DNA from: an uncultured Bacilli bacterium
Lineage (GTDB): Bacteria; Bacillota_I; Bacilli_A; RFN20; CAG-449
Direction: 5' to 3'
DNA length: 38,453 bases
Assembly (NCBI GenBank): GCA_947629415.1
Contig: CANRDP010000013.1
Location: 1 to 38,453 of the forward strand
Of the stretch, positions 11,088 through 20,135 are shown piece after piece. The translations under genes were made by a program, and so were the position numbers. Within the stretch, counting starts at the first letter, position 1. Each line of letters begins with the position of its first letter. A model generated the notes under the pieces. It saw nothing but the letters and a program-made list of their open reading frames with translations. It was not told the origin of the DNA and did no database searches.

Positions 11088-13424
11088 ATGAAAAAAATGA
11101 ATAAATATCCTTTGATTATTACTAAGGATATACAGGTATTTCCTGAAATTTCATCTGCTTTTTTGGTAACGGAATCATTTTCTCTTGTCGCGTTATCTCA
11201 CGCTACAAGTGAATATAACGGAGAAGTGGTCGTGGTGGCCCAAAAAGATATTTATGATGCGAAAAATATCGGAAAATCAATCTATTCCATCGGAACATTA
11301 TGTAAAGTAAAAGGATATTATAATGAAACGGAAAATTCTCTGAAAATAAATTTAACAGGAGAAAAACGAGTTCATATTCTTTCTGTTCATCAATTAGGTG
11401 AAGGAGAAATTTCTTTTTACGAAGTTTCTGTAGAGGATTATCCTTCGATACCGATTGAATCAAAAGAAAAAGAAGAAAAATTAATTTCTTCGTTACAGGG
11501 AATGTTAAATAATGTTCGAACGATAGAAATGGCAACATTGCGTAAGGGATTTGTGCAATTCAAATCTTTGGAAGCAATTTTGGATTATTTTGTTTTGTCT
11601 ATTCCGAAATTCGATGGAAAAACGCGACAATTATTTTTGGAAAATCGTTCGGTGGAAGAACGCTATAATCTGATGAAAGATTATCTTGAGAATGAAAAAA
11701 TCCGTTATAAAGTGATGGATGAAGTTGAAAAAGATGTACAAAAACGCGCTCAGGATGCACAACAAGAATATTTTTTGCGGGAACAAATGAAATCAATTCA
11801 AAAAAAATTGAATGAGATTTCCGGTGAAGAAGATGAAAACGAAGAAATTTTAAAAAAGATCGATAGTGATCTTTATCCTTCAAATATTCAGGACCGAATT
11901 CGTTCGGAATTGAAAAAATTGGATCAATTACCTGCGGGATCTTTGGAAGCTTCCATGTTGAAATCCTATATTCAATGGTTAGTGGATTTACCTTGGACAC
12001 AAAAAACCGTCGATAATAATTCACTTCCCAATGCACAAAAAGTATTGAATGAAGATCACTATGGCTTAGAAAAAGTAAAAGAGCGTATTATTGAATATTT
12101 AGCGGTGAAATCTATGACAAATTCTTTGAAAGCACCGATTATTTGTCTTTATGGACCTCCCGGTGTCGGAAAAACATCTCTTGCCAAATCCGTGGCAAGA
12201 GCTTTGGGAAGAAAATTTGTCAAGGCATCTCTCGGAGGTGTTTCCGACGAATCGGAAATTCGCGGACATCGTCGAACATATGTTGCTTCTATGCCCGGAA
12301 AAATTATCAAAGGAATCAAAAATGCGGGTGTTTGTAATCCCGTTTTCTTGCTTGATGAAATCGATAAATTGACGTCGAATATACATGGCGATCCGGCTTC
12401 GGCATTATTGGAAGTTCTCGATCCGGAGCAAAATGTTGTTTTTCAAGATAACTATCTTGAAGAAACATATGATTTGAGCAATGTTCTTTTTATCTGTACG
12501 GCAAATTATTTGGAAAATATTCCTGCGGCATTGCGGGATCGATTGGAATTAATTGAGTTAAATACGTATACCGAAATCGAAAAATTGCATATTGCCACGG
12601 AGCATTTGATTCAAAAACAATGTACCGCAAACGGATTAAAAGATACGCAGATTTCTTTTGATGACGAAGCAATTTTGCAAATTATACGCTATTATACAAG
12701 AGAAGCCGGAGTTCGGGAATTGGAACGAAAAATTGCAACATGTTGCCGAAAGGCCATTGTGGAATTGATTTCCAATCCACGAAAACGAAAAATCACGGTG
12801 AATAAGAAAAAAATCAAAGATTATCTCGGTACGGAAATTTTTGATTATTCGCAACATTTAAAAAAATCGACCATCGGAGTGGTTACCGGACTTGCCTATA
12901 CGCAATTTGGCGGAGATATTTTGCCGATTGAAGTCAATTATTTTAATGGTAAGGGTGGTCTCATTCTAACGGGAAATTTAGGAAATGTCATGAAAGAATC
13001 CGCGTCGATTGCTTTAGACTATGTAAAAGCGAATGCACAGCGATACGGTATAAATAAGGATTTCTTTATGAAACATGATATCCATATTCATGTTCCTGAA
13101 GGTGCCGTGCCGAAAGATGGACCCAGCGCGGGAATTGCTATCACGGTAGCCATTGTTTCCGCGGTGAAAAAAATTCCTTCCAAAGCCAGTGTTGCCATGA
13201 CCGGGGAAGTTAACTTAAGAGGAGAAGCACTTCCAATCGGTGGTTTGAAGGAAAAAACATTGGCGGCGTTGCGTAGCGGAATTACCACGGTATTGGTTCC
13301 GAAAGAAAATAATCGTAATATCGAGGATTTACCGGAAGAAGTAAAAAACGGACTCCGTATTGTTCGTATTCATAATGTCGAAGACGCATTGAAGGAAACT
13401 TTAACACAATATGATTTTCTCTAA
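11088..13424 (+). CDS. lon: ATP-dependent protease Lon
   Basis: Walker A GPPGVGKTSLAKSVARALGRKF, LDEIDKL, catalytic PKDGPSAGIAI. Confidence 0.98.
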   Translation: MKKMNKYPLIITKDIQVFPEISSAFLVTESFSLVALSHATSEYNGEVVVVAQKDIYDAKNIGKSIYSIGTLCKVKGYYNETENSLKINLTGEKRVHILSVHQLGEGEISFYEVSVEDYPSIPIESKEKEEKLISSLQGMLNNVRTIEMATLRKGFVQFKSLEAILDYFVLSIPKFDGKTRQLFLENRSVEERYNLMKDYLENEKIRYKVMDEVEKDVQKRAQDAQQEYFLREQMKSIQKKLNEISGEEDENEEILKKIDSDLYPSNIQDRIRSELKKLDQLPAGSLEASMLKSYIQWLVDLPWTQKTVDNNSLPNAQKVLNEDHYGLEKVKERIIEYLAVKSMTNSLKAPIICLYGPPGVGKTSLAKSVARALGRKFVKASLGGVSDESEIRGHRRTYVASMPGKIIKGIKNAGVCNPVFLLDEIDKLTSNIHGDPASALLEVLDPEQNVVFQDNYLEETYDLSNVLFICTANYLENIPAALRDRLELIELNTYTEIEKLHIATEHLIQKQCTANGLKDTQISFDDEAILQIIRYYTREAGVRELERKIATCCRKAIVELISNPRKRKITVNKKKIKDYLGTEIFDYSQHLKKSTIGVVTGLAYTQFGGDILPIEVNYFNGKGGLILTGNLGNVMKESASIALDYVKANAQRYGINKDFFMKHDIHIHVPEGAVPKDGPSAGIAITVAIVSAVKKIPSKASVAMTGEVNLRGEALPIGGLKEKTLAALRSGITTVLVPKENNRNIEDLPEEVKNGLRIVRIHNVEDALKETLTQYDFL

Positions 13425-13989
13425 AGCACATTTTTCTCTTTCCGCGGTCAAACCCTTGGAAAAGGATAAAGAAGTTCTTTTTATCGGGAGATCCAATGTC
13501 GGAAAATCTTCCTTAATTAATGCTATTTGCGATCATAAAGGATTGGCGTATGTCTCAAAAACTCCCGGACATACGCGCCTTTTGAATTATTTTGAAATTA
13601 ATCCCGATTTTTATTTGGTCGATGCACCGGGATACGGATATCGAAAAATCGCACATTTTCAGGATCATTTCGATTCTATGATGGATTCGTATTTTCAAAA
13701 GATAAAAGAAGGTCAAAAACGTTTGGTGCTTTTGCTTTTCGATGCACGAAGAGATTTATCAAAAGAAGATTGGGATATGTTGGAATATTTAAAAAATCAA
13801 CGGGTAAAGACTCTTGTCATTTATACTAAGGAAGATAAGTTGAATCAATCGATGCGTCAAAAAGCACTGCAAAGGATGCGGACCCTTTTCCCGGATCAAG
13901 AAATACTCTTTGTTTCCAGTTTGAAGAAAAAAGGTGTTGATATTTTAAGAGAAAGTATTTTGAAAGAAATGGATATCGAAGCATCATAA
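13411..13989 (+). CDS. ysxC: Ribosome biogenesis GTPase YsxC/EngB (YihA)
   Basis: GRSNVGKSSLINAI (G1), SKTPGHTRLLNYF, VDAPGYGYRK; directly after lon. Confidence 0.95.
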   Translation: MIFSKAHFSLSAVKPLEKDKEVLFIGRSNVGKSSLINAICDHKGLAYVSKTPGHTRLLNYFEINPDFYLVDAPGYGYRKIAHFQDHFDSMMDSYFQKIKEGQKRLVLLLFDARRDLSKEDWDMLEYLKNQRVKTLVIYTKEDKLNQSMRQKALQRMRTLFPDQEILFVSSLKKKGVDILRESILKEMDIEAS

Positions 13990-14030
13990 ATCCTTCGCGT
14001 AAACATAAAATGTATCGCGGAGGTTTTTTT

Positions 14031-14927
14031 ATGGAAGAACATATTTTTGAAGGTATTTTCCAAAGTGATGAAGAAATTTTGGGTTTGGATGATATTCTTT
14101 TGGACCAGGATTTTCAATATCAATCGACCAAAGAAGGAATGCATATTCTCGGAAAAATTTATATTACTTTTGTCATGAAACGATTATTAAGAAAAGATCC
14201 GGGATCTCTTGTCCTTCCCGTGGATCTTTTTGTTACGCTGAATGAAATCGATCATTTAAAAGAAATTGCTTTGGAAATCGATCATTTTACCTTTGATTTG
14301 GAAGATAAAAAAGTTAAATTCCGAATTTTTACCCGATTAAAAGGAAATCATGAGGATCTGATTCGTTTTGAACCGACACCGAACAAAGAAATCAATGATG
14401 AATTTGTCTCATTGTTTATGCGGCAAGAAGAAATATCTCCTCAGCCTAGAATAAACGAAGACGAAATTAGCGAGATGGAAAATATTTTGTCCAGTAAAGA
14501 TGTGGAATTGATTTCGACGCCTTTTGAAAAATTAGAACCGGAAGAAGATTGGATAGAATTGAAAGGCGAGGATACTTCCGCGTCCACGCGGAATGAAATT
14601 TTACAAACGATAAAAGAAACCGTAGAAAAGATTAAAGAAAATATCATAAAATCCGCGGATAAAGAAGAAATTGTGAAAAATATTTCCGAAGATTCCATTC
14701 CTATTTCCGCGGGAGAAGAAAAAAAATATATGATAGAAAAAAAAGAAGAAAAAAAGGAAGAATTATTTAAAGAAACTTATCAAAGCAATGCCTTTTTTTA
14801 TCGAATAAGAAAAGAAGAAAATCTTCATCAAATCGCAGCACGATTTAAGAAAAAAGAAGAAGAATTAAAAAAAATAAATCCACAGAAAAAATTTCAAGAA
14901 GGAGAATTAATAAAAATACCAAAATGA
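14031..14927 (+). CDS. SpoVID-like protein (N-terminal SPOCS-like beta domain plus C-terminal LysM)
   Basis: C-terminal LysM-like FFYRIRKEENLHQIAARFKKKEEELKKINPQKKFQEGELIKIPK; beta-rich N-terminus; synteny ysxC..spoVID-ysxE-valS; GGAGG RBS before ATG 14031. Confidence 0.65.
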   Translation: MEEHIFEGIFQSDEEILGLDDILLDQDFQYQSTKEGMHILGKIYITFVMKRLLRKDPGSLVLPVDLFVTLNEIDHLKEIALEIDHFTFDLEDKKVKFRIFTRLKGNHEDLIRFEPTPNKEINDEFVSLFMRQEEISPQPRINEDEISEMENILSSKDVELISTPFEKLEPEEDWIELKGEDTSASTRNEILQTIKETVEKIKENIIKSADKEEIVKNISEDSIPISAGEEKKYMIEKKEEKKEELFKETYQSNAFFYRIRKEENLHQIAARFKKKEEELKKINPQKKFQEGELIKIPK

Positions 14928-15856
14928 AGAAAAAATTGTACGAACAATATCAAGTGGAAGTGCAAAGTATGATTCGAAAATCGGATCAAGTGTATCTGAT
15001 TATCGGAAAAAACGGAAAGTACATTTTGAAATATGTCAAAAATCATATGGAAAACTTATATCGGAGACTTTCCTTGACAACAAATGATGCCTTTTTGTTG
15101 CCTTTGAAATCAAGAGATGGAAAATATGTGGAGTATTTTGAGGAAAAATATTTTACTCTTACTCCTTATCTTGAAGAAGAAGCGATTTTATCCTATGACA
15201 TTCGCCTTTCTTTTTTTATGAAAACCATTGCAAAACTTCATCATTCGACACTTTATCCCATGCGTGTCGGAGATCAATATTTTGAAGAAACATTAAATTA
15301 TTTCGATCAGCAGATTGAATCATTACAAAATGAATTGGATTCCCGGATGGAACGCGTGGAAAAAGAAGATTATCATTCTCCCGCGGATTGGTTTTTTTTA
15401 TCCAATTATCACCATTTCTCTTTAGCCTTAAAAGAAGCTTCAAAACATGTCAATCGCTTTGAAGAGGAATGGAAAAAAGAAAGCGATTTATCGTTATGTC
15501 TTACCTATCAAAATTTTTCCTTTGAACATATTCTTCCGAGTCATGGCAAAATTATAGCTATTGAGAAAATGGCCATTGCTCCTTGCATTTATGATCTTTA
15601 TGATGTCTTTCTTCACTTGAAAAACGAGACGATTTCCTTAAAACCATATTTAAAGGATTATCTGGATATTCATCCTTTAAAGCCTTTTGAACAGGAATGG
15701 TTTTTTGCCTTGCTTTTTTTGCCTCCGCTGGAAAGAAAAAAAGAAGATATCGAGGATATTGCTTCACTATTGAATACATTACGTTATATTAAAAGAAGTG
15801 AAGAAATTGCTACGGAGTTTTATAATCCTTCACAAACCACAAAAGAGCAAGAATAA
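14924..15856 (+). CDS. YsxE/CotS-like spore-coat kinase-fold protein (APH-like, probably pseudokinase)
   Basis: Kinase-like N-lobe; position between spoVID-like gene and valS; canonical HGD and DxD positions appear degenerate (TYQNFSFEHI, IAIEKMAI). Confidence 0.6.
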   Translation: MKKKLYEQYQVEVQSMIRKSDQVYLIIGKNGKYILKYVKNHMENLYRRLSLTTNDAFLLPLKSRDGKYVEYFEEKYFTLTPYLEEEAILSYDIRLSFFMKTIAKLHHSTLYPMRVGDQYFEETLNYFDQQIESLQNELDSRMERVEKEDYHSPADWFFLSNYHHFSLALKEASKHVNRFEEEWKKESDLSLCLTYQNFSFEHILPSHGKIIAIEKMAIAPCIYDLYDVFLHLKNETISLKPYLKDYLDIHPLKPFEQEWFFALLFLPPLERKKEDIEDIASLLNTLRYIKRSEEIATEFYNPSQTTKEQE

Positions 15857-16009
15857 AAAGAAGAATTGCCATCAAATGATTGGGAATTAATAAAAAAAGA
15901 AATAATTGATAGAATAAAAATAAGTCCAACACATCTTCGAATCGTCGTTTTACTTTGGGAAAGCGCTCTTTTATTTTTTGAAAAAATTCATGTTTCATAT
16001 TTTATTTTA

Positions 16010-16281
16010 TGCCGATTCTTTTTGAATTTATGGGCAAACGATTCTTGCATTTCCATGGGAAGTCTAGTAGAATACCTTTGTACGTTGAAAGAAAGGGAAG
16101 TTTCCTCCATTTGCAAAGAGAAATCCGGTTTGGTGAAAAGGAAAAAAATGTGAAACTGAGTCGTTCTGGAGTAAGTATTGAAAAATACCGTGTATTCGCG
16201 TTAAGATGCAATGAGGGTCATTTTTTTGACTGAAATAAGGTGGTAACACGTTCCTTGCGTCCTTTGGAAGGAACGTTTTTA
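16010..16281 (+). promoter_or_regulatory. T-box leader of valS (5' boundary approximate)
   Basis: T-box AAATAAGGTGGTAACACG (16233-16250) followed by terminator CGTTCCTT..AAGGAACG-TTTTT (16249-16281), upstream of an aaRS gene. Confidence 0.85.
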
Positions 16282-16299
16282 TTTTAAAGGAGAGAAAAT

Positions 16300-18873
16300 A
16301 TGCTGGATGCACATTATAATCCCAAACTGGTGGAAAAGGGAAAGTATGATTTTTGGAAAGAAGAAGGATATTTTACGGCTAAAGAGTGTGAAAAGCCGAA
16401 ATTTTCCATGGTTATTCCACCTCCAAATGTTACCGGAATGCTTCATCTTGGACATGCTTGGGATACGACAATTCAAGATATTACCGCGCGCTATAAAAAA
16501 GCCAAAGGTTTTGATGTTTTATGGCTTCCTGGAATGGATCACGCGGGAATTGCAACACAGGCAAAAGTAGAAGAACGATTGAAAAATGAGGGAATAACCC
16601 GTTATCAATTGGGAAGAGAAAATTTTGTGAAAAAAGTTTGGGAATGGAAAGATGAATACGCTGCGACGATACATGATCAATGGAAAATGCTCGGTCTGAG
16701 TCTTGATTATACACGGGAACGTTTTACTTTGGATGAAGGTTTAAATAGGGCAGTGAATGAAGTTTTTGTTTCTTTATATGAAAAAGGACTTATTTATCGC
16801 GGAGAGCGAATTATTAACTGGGACCCGAAATTAAAAACCGCTTTATCGAATATCGAAGTTCTTCATCAAGACGATCCGGGAACATTTTATTATTTTCGAT
16901 ATTTATTGGAAGATGGAGGATTTCTTTCGGTAGCTACGACACGCCCGGAAACAATGTTCGGCGATGTTTGTGTCGTGGTGAATCCAAAAGATGAACGTTA
17001 CACATCTTATATCGGAAAGAAAGTGATGAATCCGGCGAATCATGAATGGATTCCGATTTTGGGTGATGATTATGTTGATATGGAATTCGGAACAGGAGCA
17101 ATGAAATGTACTCCGGCGCATGATCCAAATGACTTTTTGATTGCCAAGCGCCATCATTTATCGATGCCGATTATTTTAAATGATGATGCCAGCATGAATG
17201 AGCGATGTTCCGTTTATCAAGGTATGGATCGCTATGAATGCCGCGAAAAATTAGTAAAACAAATCGAAAAGGAAGGTAATCTTTTAAAAACCGAAGCCAT
17301 TGTTCATAATGTCGGTCATTCCGAACGATCCGGTGAAGTTGTGGAACCGATGCTCAAAAAGCAATGGTTTGTGAAAATGACGCCTTTAGCAAAAGCTGCT
17401 TTAAAAAATCAAAAATCGGAAGGAAAAGTGGAATTTTTGCCGGAGCGGTTTGAAAAAATATATGAAAATTGGATGGAAAATTGCGAAGATTGGTGCATTT
17501 CTCGTCAACTTTGGTGGGGACATCCGATTCCGGCTTATTATCATAAAAAAACCGGAGAAGTGGTTGTTTCCAAAAATAATCCCGGTGAAGATTATGTTCA
17601 GGATGAAGATGTCCTGGATACTTGGTTTTCCAGTGCTTTATGGCCTTTTTCCACATTAGGTTGGCCGGAAAAAACAAAAGATCTCGAACGTTATTTTCCT
17701 TTGGATATCATGATTACCGCGTATGATATTATTTTCTTCTGGGTTTCCCGAATGATGTTTCAAAGTATCGAGTTTCAAAATGTGGCACCATTCAAAAAGT
17801 GTTTGATTCATGGTTTGATTCGGGATTCCGAAGGTAAAAAAATGTCAAAATCTTCGAAAAACGGAGTTGATCCTCGAGCTGTTATTGAAAAATATGGTGT
17901 CGATGCTCTAAGATATTTTCTGACCACTTCAACTTCTCCGGGAATGGATATCCGCTATAGTGAAGAAAAAATTCAAGCCGCGGAAAACTATTTGAATAAA
18001 ATTTGGAATGCTGCTCGTTTTATTTTGCTCAATTGCGAGGGAAAAGAAATTTCAAAAGAAATCGGTAAAAATCTCGGTGTGATGGAGCGTTACATTTTGT
18101 CGCGCTTTCAAAAATGCGTGGAAAATGTTACCTATAATATGGAGAAATATGAATTTGCCAATGCGTCGACGCATCTATACAATTTTATCTATGATGATTT
18201 TACTTCCTGGTATTTGGAATTATCGAAAGTAACATTAAAAGGAGAAGATGAAAAGAAAAAGGCGGATGTTCGAGGTGTTTGTTTATACATTTTAAAGGGA
18301 ATTATTTTAATGATCTATCCTTATACTCCTTTTATCGCCGAAGAAATATATCAAGCATTGCCCGAACATAAAAAATCAATTATGTTAGAATCTTATCCTG
18401 AAAAAGAAATACAATATGTGGATGAAAATGCGGAACATATCGTAGAAGATCTCAAGGATATGATTCGTGATGTTCGTACCTTTAAAGTGGAGCATCAATT
18501 GACACCGAATCAAGAAGTAAAGTTGAAATTGCGGCAAAAAGATCTTTCTTTTGATGAATTAATGCCTTACTTGAAACGCTTCAGTTTTGCAAAAGAAATC
18601 GAAATTGAAAAAGAAAATATCGATGGTGCAAAAATTTATCGTTATTTTGATTTATGGATTGAAGAGAATGTAAATATCGAAGAACAAAAGAAACTTTTGG
18701 AAAAAGAAATAGAAAAAATGAATCAAGAGATTAAACGTTCTGAAGGAATGCTTCAAAATACAAATTTTTTATCAAAAGCACCAAAAGAAAAAATCGAATC
18801 GGAAAAGAAAAAATATGCTGAATATATGAAAAAGAAAGAGGCATATACCGAACAATGGAAAAGATTAAAATAA
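16300..18873 (+). CDS. valS: Valyl-tRNA synthetase
   Basis: PPPNVTGMLHLGHAWD (HIGH), GKKMSKSSKNGVDP (KMSKS), C-terminal coiled coil. Confidence 0.98.
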   Translation: MLDAHYNPKLVEKGKYDFWKEEGYFTAKECEKPKFSMVIPPPNVTGMLHLGHAWDTTIQDITARYKKAKGFDVLWLPGMDHAGIATQAKVEERLKNEGITRYQLGRENFVKKVWEWKDEYAATIHDQWKMLGLSLDYTRERFTLDEGLNRAVNEVFVSLYEKGLIYRGERIINWDPKLKTALSNIEVLHQDDPGTFYYFRYLLEDGGFLSVATTRPETMFGDVCVVVNPKDERYTSYIGKKVMNPANHEWIPILGDDYVDMEFGTGAMKCTPAHDPNDFLIAKRHHLSMPIILNDDASMNERCSVYQGMDRYECREKLVKQIEKEGNLLKTEAIVHNVGHSERSGEVVEPMLKKQWFVKMTPLAKAALKNQKSEGKVEFLPERFEKIYENWMENCEDWCISRQLWWGHPIPAYYHKKTGEVVVSKNNPGEDYVQDEDVLDTWFSSALWPFSTLGWPEKTKDLERYFPLDIMITAYDIIFFWVSRMMFQSIEFQNVAPFKKCLIHGLIRDSEGKKMSKSSKNGVDPRAVIEKYGVDALRYFLTTSTSPGMDIRYSEEKIQAAENYLNKIWNAARFILLNCEGKEISKEIGKNLGVMERYILSRFQKCVENVTYNMEKYEFANASTHLYNFIYDDFTSWYLELSKVTLKGEDEKKKADVRGVCLYILKGIILMIYPYTPFIAEEIYQALPEHKKSIMLESYPEKEIQYVDENAEHIVEDLKDMIRDVRTFKVEHQLTPNQEVKLKLRQKDLSFDELMPYLKRFSFAKEIEIEKENIDGAKIYRYFDLWIEENVNIEEQKKLLEKEIEKMNQEIKRSEGMLQNTNFLSKAPKEKIESEKKKYAEYMKKKEAYTEQWKRLK

Positions 18874-18970
18874 AAAAAATATAAAATAAACAAAAATCGA
18901 AAAATATGTACAATTAGAAAAATATCGGACTATAATATAGTTGTAAAAACTTTTTAGGAGGTTAAAAAAA

Positions 18971-19540
18971 ATGTCAGAAAAATTGAAAAGTTTATTACCA
19001 TTAATTTTAAAAGGAGTAGCTTGCTTATTCGTCGTTCTCGCATTCATTTTTATGTTTGCACTTCCCGGATTAAGTGCTGAAGCCGAAGGTATGAAATCCT
19101 CTATTTCTCTTTTCGGATTAGTATTTGGAAATGGAACCATTCATACCGAAATTTTATCCAAGGGATCGGACGCTTCTATATCCGGTGGAATGTCTTTCTT
19201 CGCATTATTTGCATTTATTCTTTTAATTATTGGCATTGTTTGTTTTGTTCTCGGTTTTGTTTTAAAAGAAAAAGCAAAATTATTCGGCCTAGTTTCCGGA
19301 GTTTTATTCCTTCTTGCCGGTATCTGTGCTTTCCTTGTCAAAGTTGCCGGGACGGATATTGTTGTTTCTATGGGAATATTAGAGAGTCTTTTGCCTGGTA
19401 GCAATGTGGCGGCAAATGTAGCATTTACGGATTTCTTTAAAGAATATAACTTGGGTGTCGGATCGATTTTATTTGCAATTTTCAACATTCTTGCCGGTGG
19501 CATCTTAGTGGTAAATGAGCTCGTTTTGAATAAAAAATAA
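18971..19540 (+). CDS. Hypothetical 4-TM membrane protein
   Basis: Four hydrophobic stretches, AGGAGG RBS, TATAAT at 18931-18936. Confidence 0.7.
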   Translation: MSEKLKSLLPLILKGVACLFVVLAFIFMFALPGLSAEAEGMKSSISLFGLVFGNGTIHTEILSKGSDASISGGMSFFALFAFILLIIGIVCFVLGFVLKEKAKLFGLVSGVLFLLAGICAFLVKVAGTDIVVSMGILESLLPGSNVAANVAFTDFFKEYNLGVGSILFAIFNILAGGILVVNELVLNKK

Positions 19541-19639
19541 GAAATCATAACGAATCCAAATAAAAAAAATATGTAAAAATCGCACTTTGAATGAAAAAAA
19601 CAAAATTCTTGGAATTATGTTTTCAAGCGATAATAATAA

Positions 19640-19670
19640 ACTCTCGGAGGAATTTCTCCGAGAGTTTTTA
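19640..19670 (+). terminator. Rho-independent terminator
   Basis: ACTCTCGGAGGAATTTCTCCGAGAGTTTTT. Confidence 0.92.
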
Positions 19671-19826
19671 CATTTTATTTTATTGAATCTTTAAGAAAAC
19701 CAGATATGCATACGATATTTTTATTACCGAAAGTATTTGTCTAATTATGATAAATAGATAATATGAATCGATAATTGTTCGGAAAAGAAAAATGTACGTT
19801 TTTTATGATGAAAATAAAAAAAATAG

Positions 19827-19854
19827 TTGCAATTAAAATGACAAGTCATATAAT
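19827..19854 (+). promoter_or_regulatory. Promoter with embedded palindrome (putative metal-regulator operator)
   Basis: TTGCAA (19827-19832), 16-nt spacer, TATAAT (19849-19854); ATGAC-AA-GTCAT at 19838-19849. Confidence 0.65.
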
Positions 19855-19860
19855 ATAAGT

Positions 19861-19894
19861 ATAAAACAATAAAATGATTATTTGATTGTTTTAT
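19861..19894. repeat. 10-bp inverted repeat in leader of the HMA/ATPase operon
   Basis: ATAAAACAAT-N14-ATTGTTTTAT. Confidence 0.75.
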
Positions 19895-19913
19895 TGATAT
19901 AGGAGGTATAACC

Positions 19914-20135
19914 ATGATTAAAAAATATAAAATTATCGGTATCGATTGTGCAAATTGTGCACGTGAATTAGAAGATAATCTGAAAAAAATTCCGGGAGTT
20001 ACTTCATTAAAGATTTCCTTTTTGATGCAAAAATTAACGGTAGAGTGTTCCGAAGATATGAAGGATACCATAAAAAATGTCTTACAAAAAGAAGCAACTC
20101 ATTTTGAGAAAGGAATTGAAATTTTCGATGCGTAA
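19914..20135 (+). CDS. Heavy-metal-associated (HMA) domain protein
   Basis: KYKIIGIDCANCARELEDNLKKIPGV (CxxC); AGGAGG RBS. Confidence 0.88.
   Translation: MIKKYKIIGIDCANCARELEDNLKKIPGVTSLKISFLMQKLTVECSEDMKDTIKNVLQKEATHFEKGIEIFDA

Noticed and set aside
11203-12386. Several antisense ORFs opposite lon
   Set aside because: Spurious antisense frames of a well-supported gene, no RBS or recognisable domains.
15810-15998. Minus-strand 62-aa ORF with hydrophobic C-terminus between ysxE-like gene and valS leader
   Set aside because: No Shine-Dalgarno, overlaps the 3' end of the ysxE-like gene and the start of the valS leader region; TM-like content is common in AT-rich antisense frames.
16009-16233. 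Plus-strand ORFs (74-95 aa) across 15866-16233
   Set aside because: They coincide with the valS T-box leader; structured RNA explains the region.
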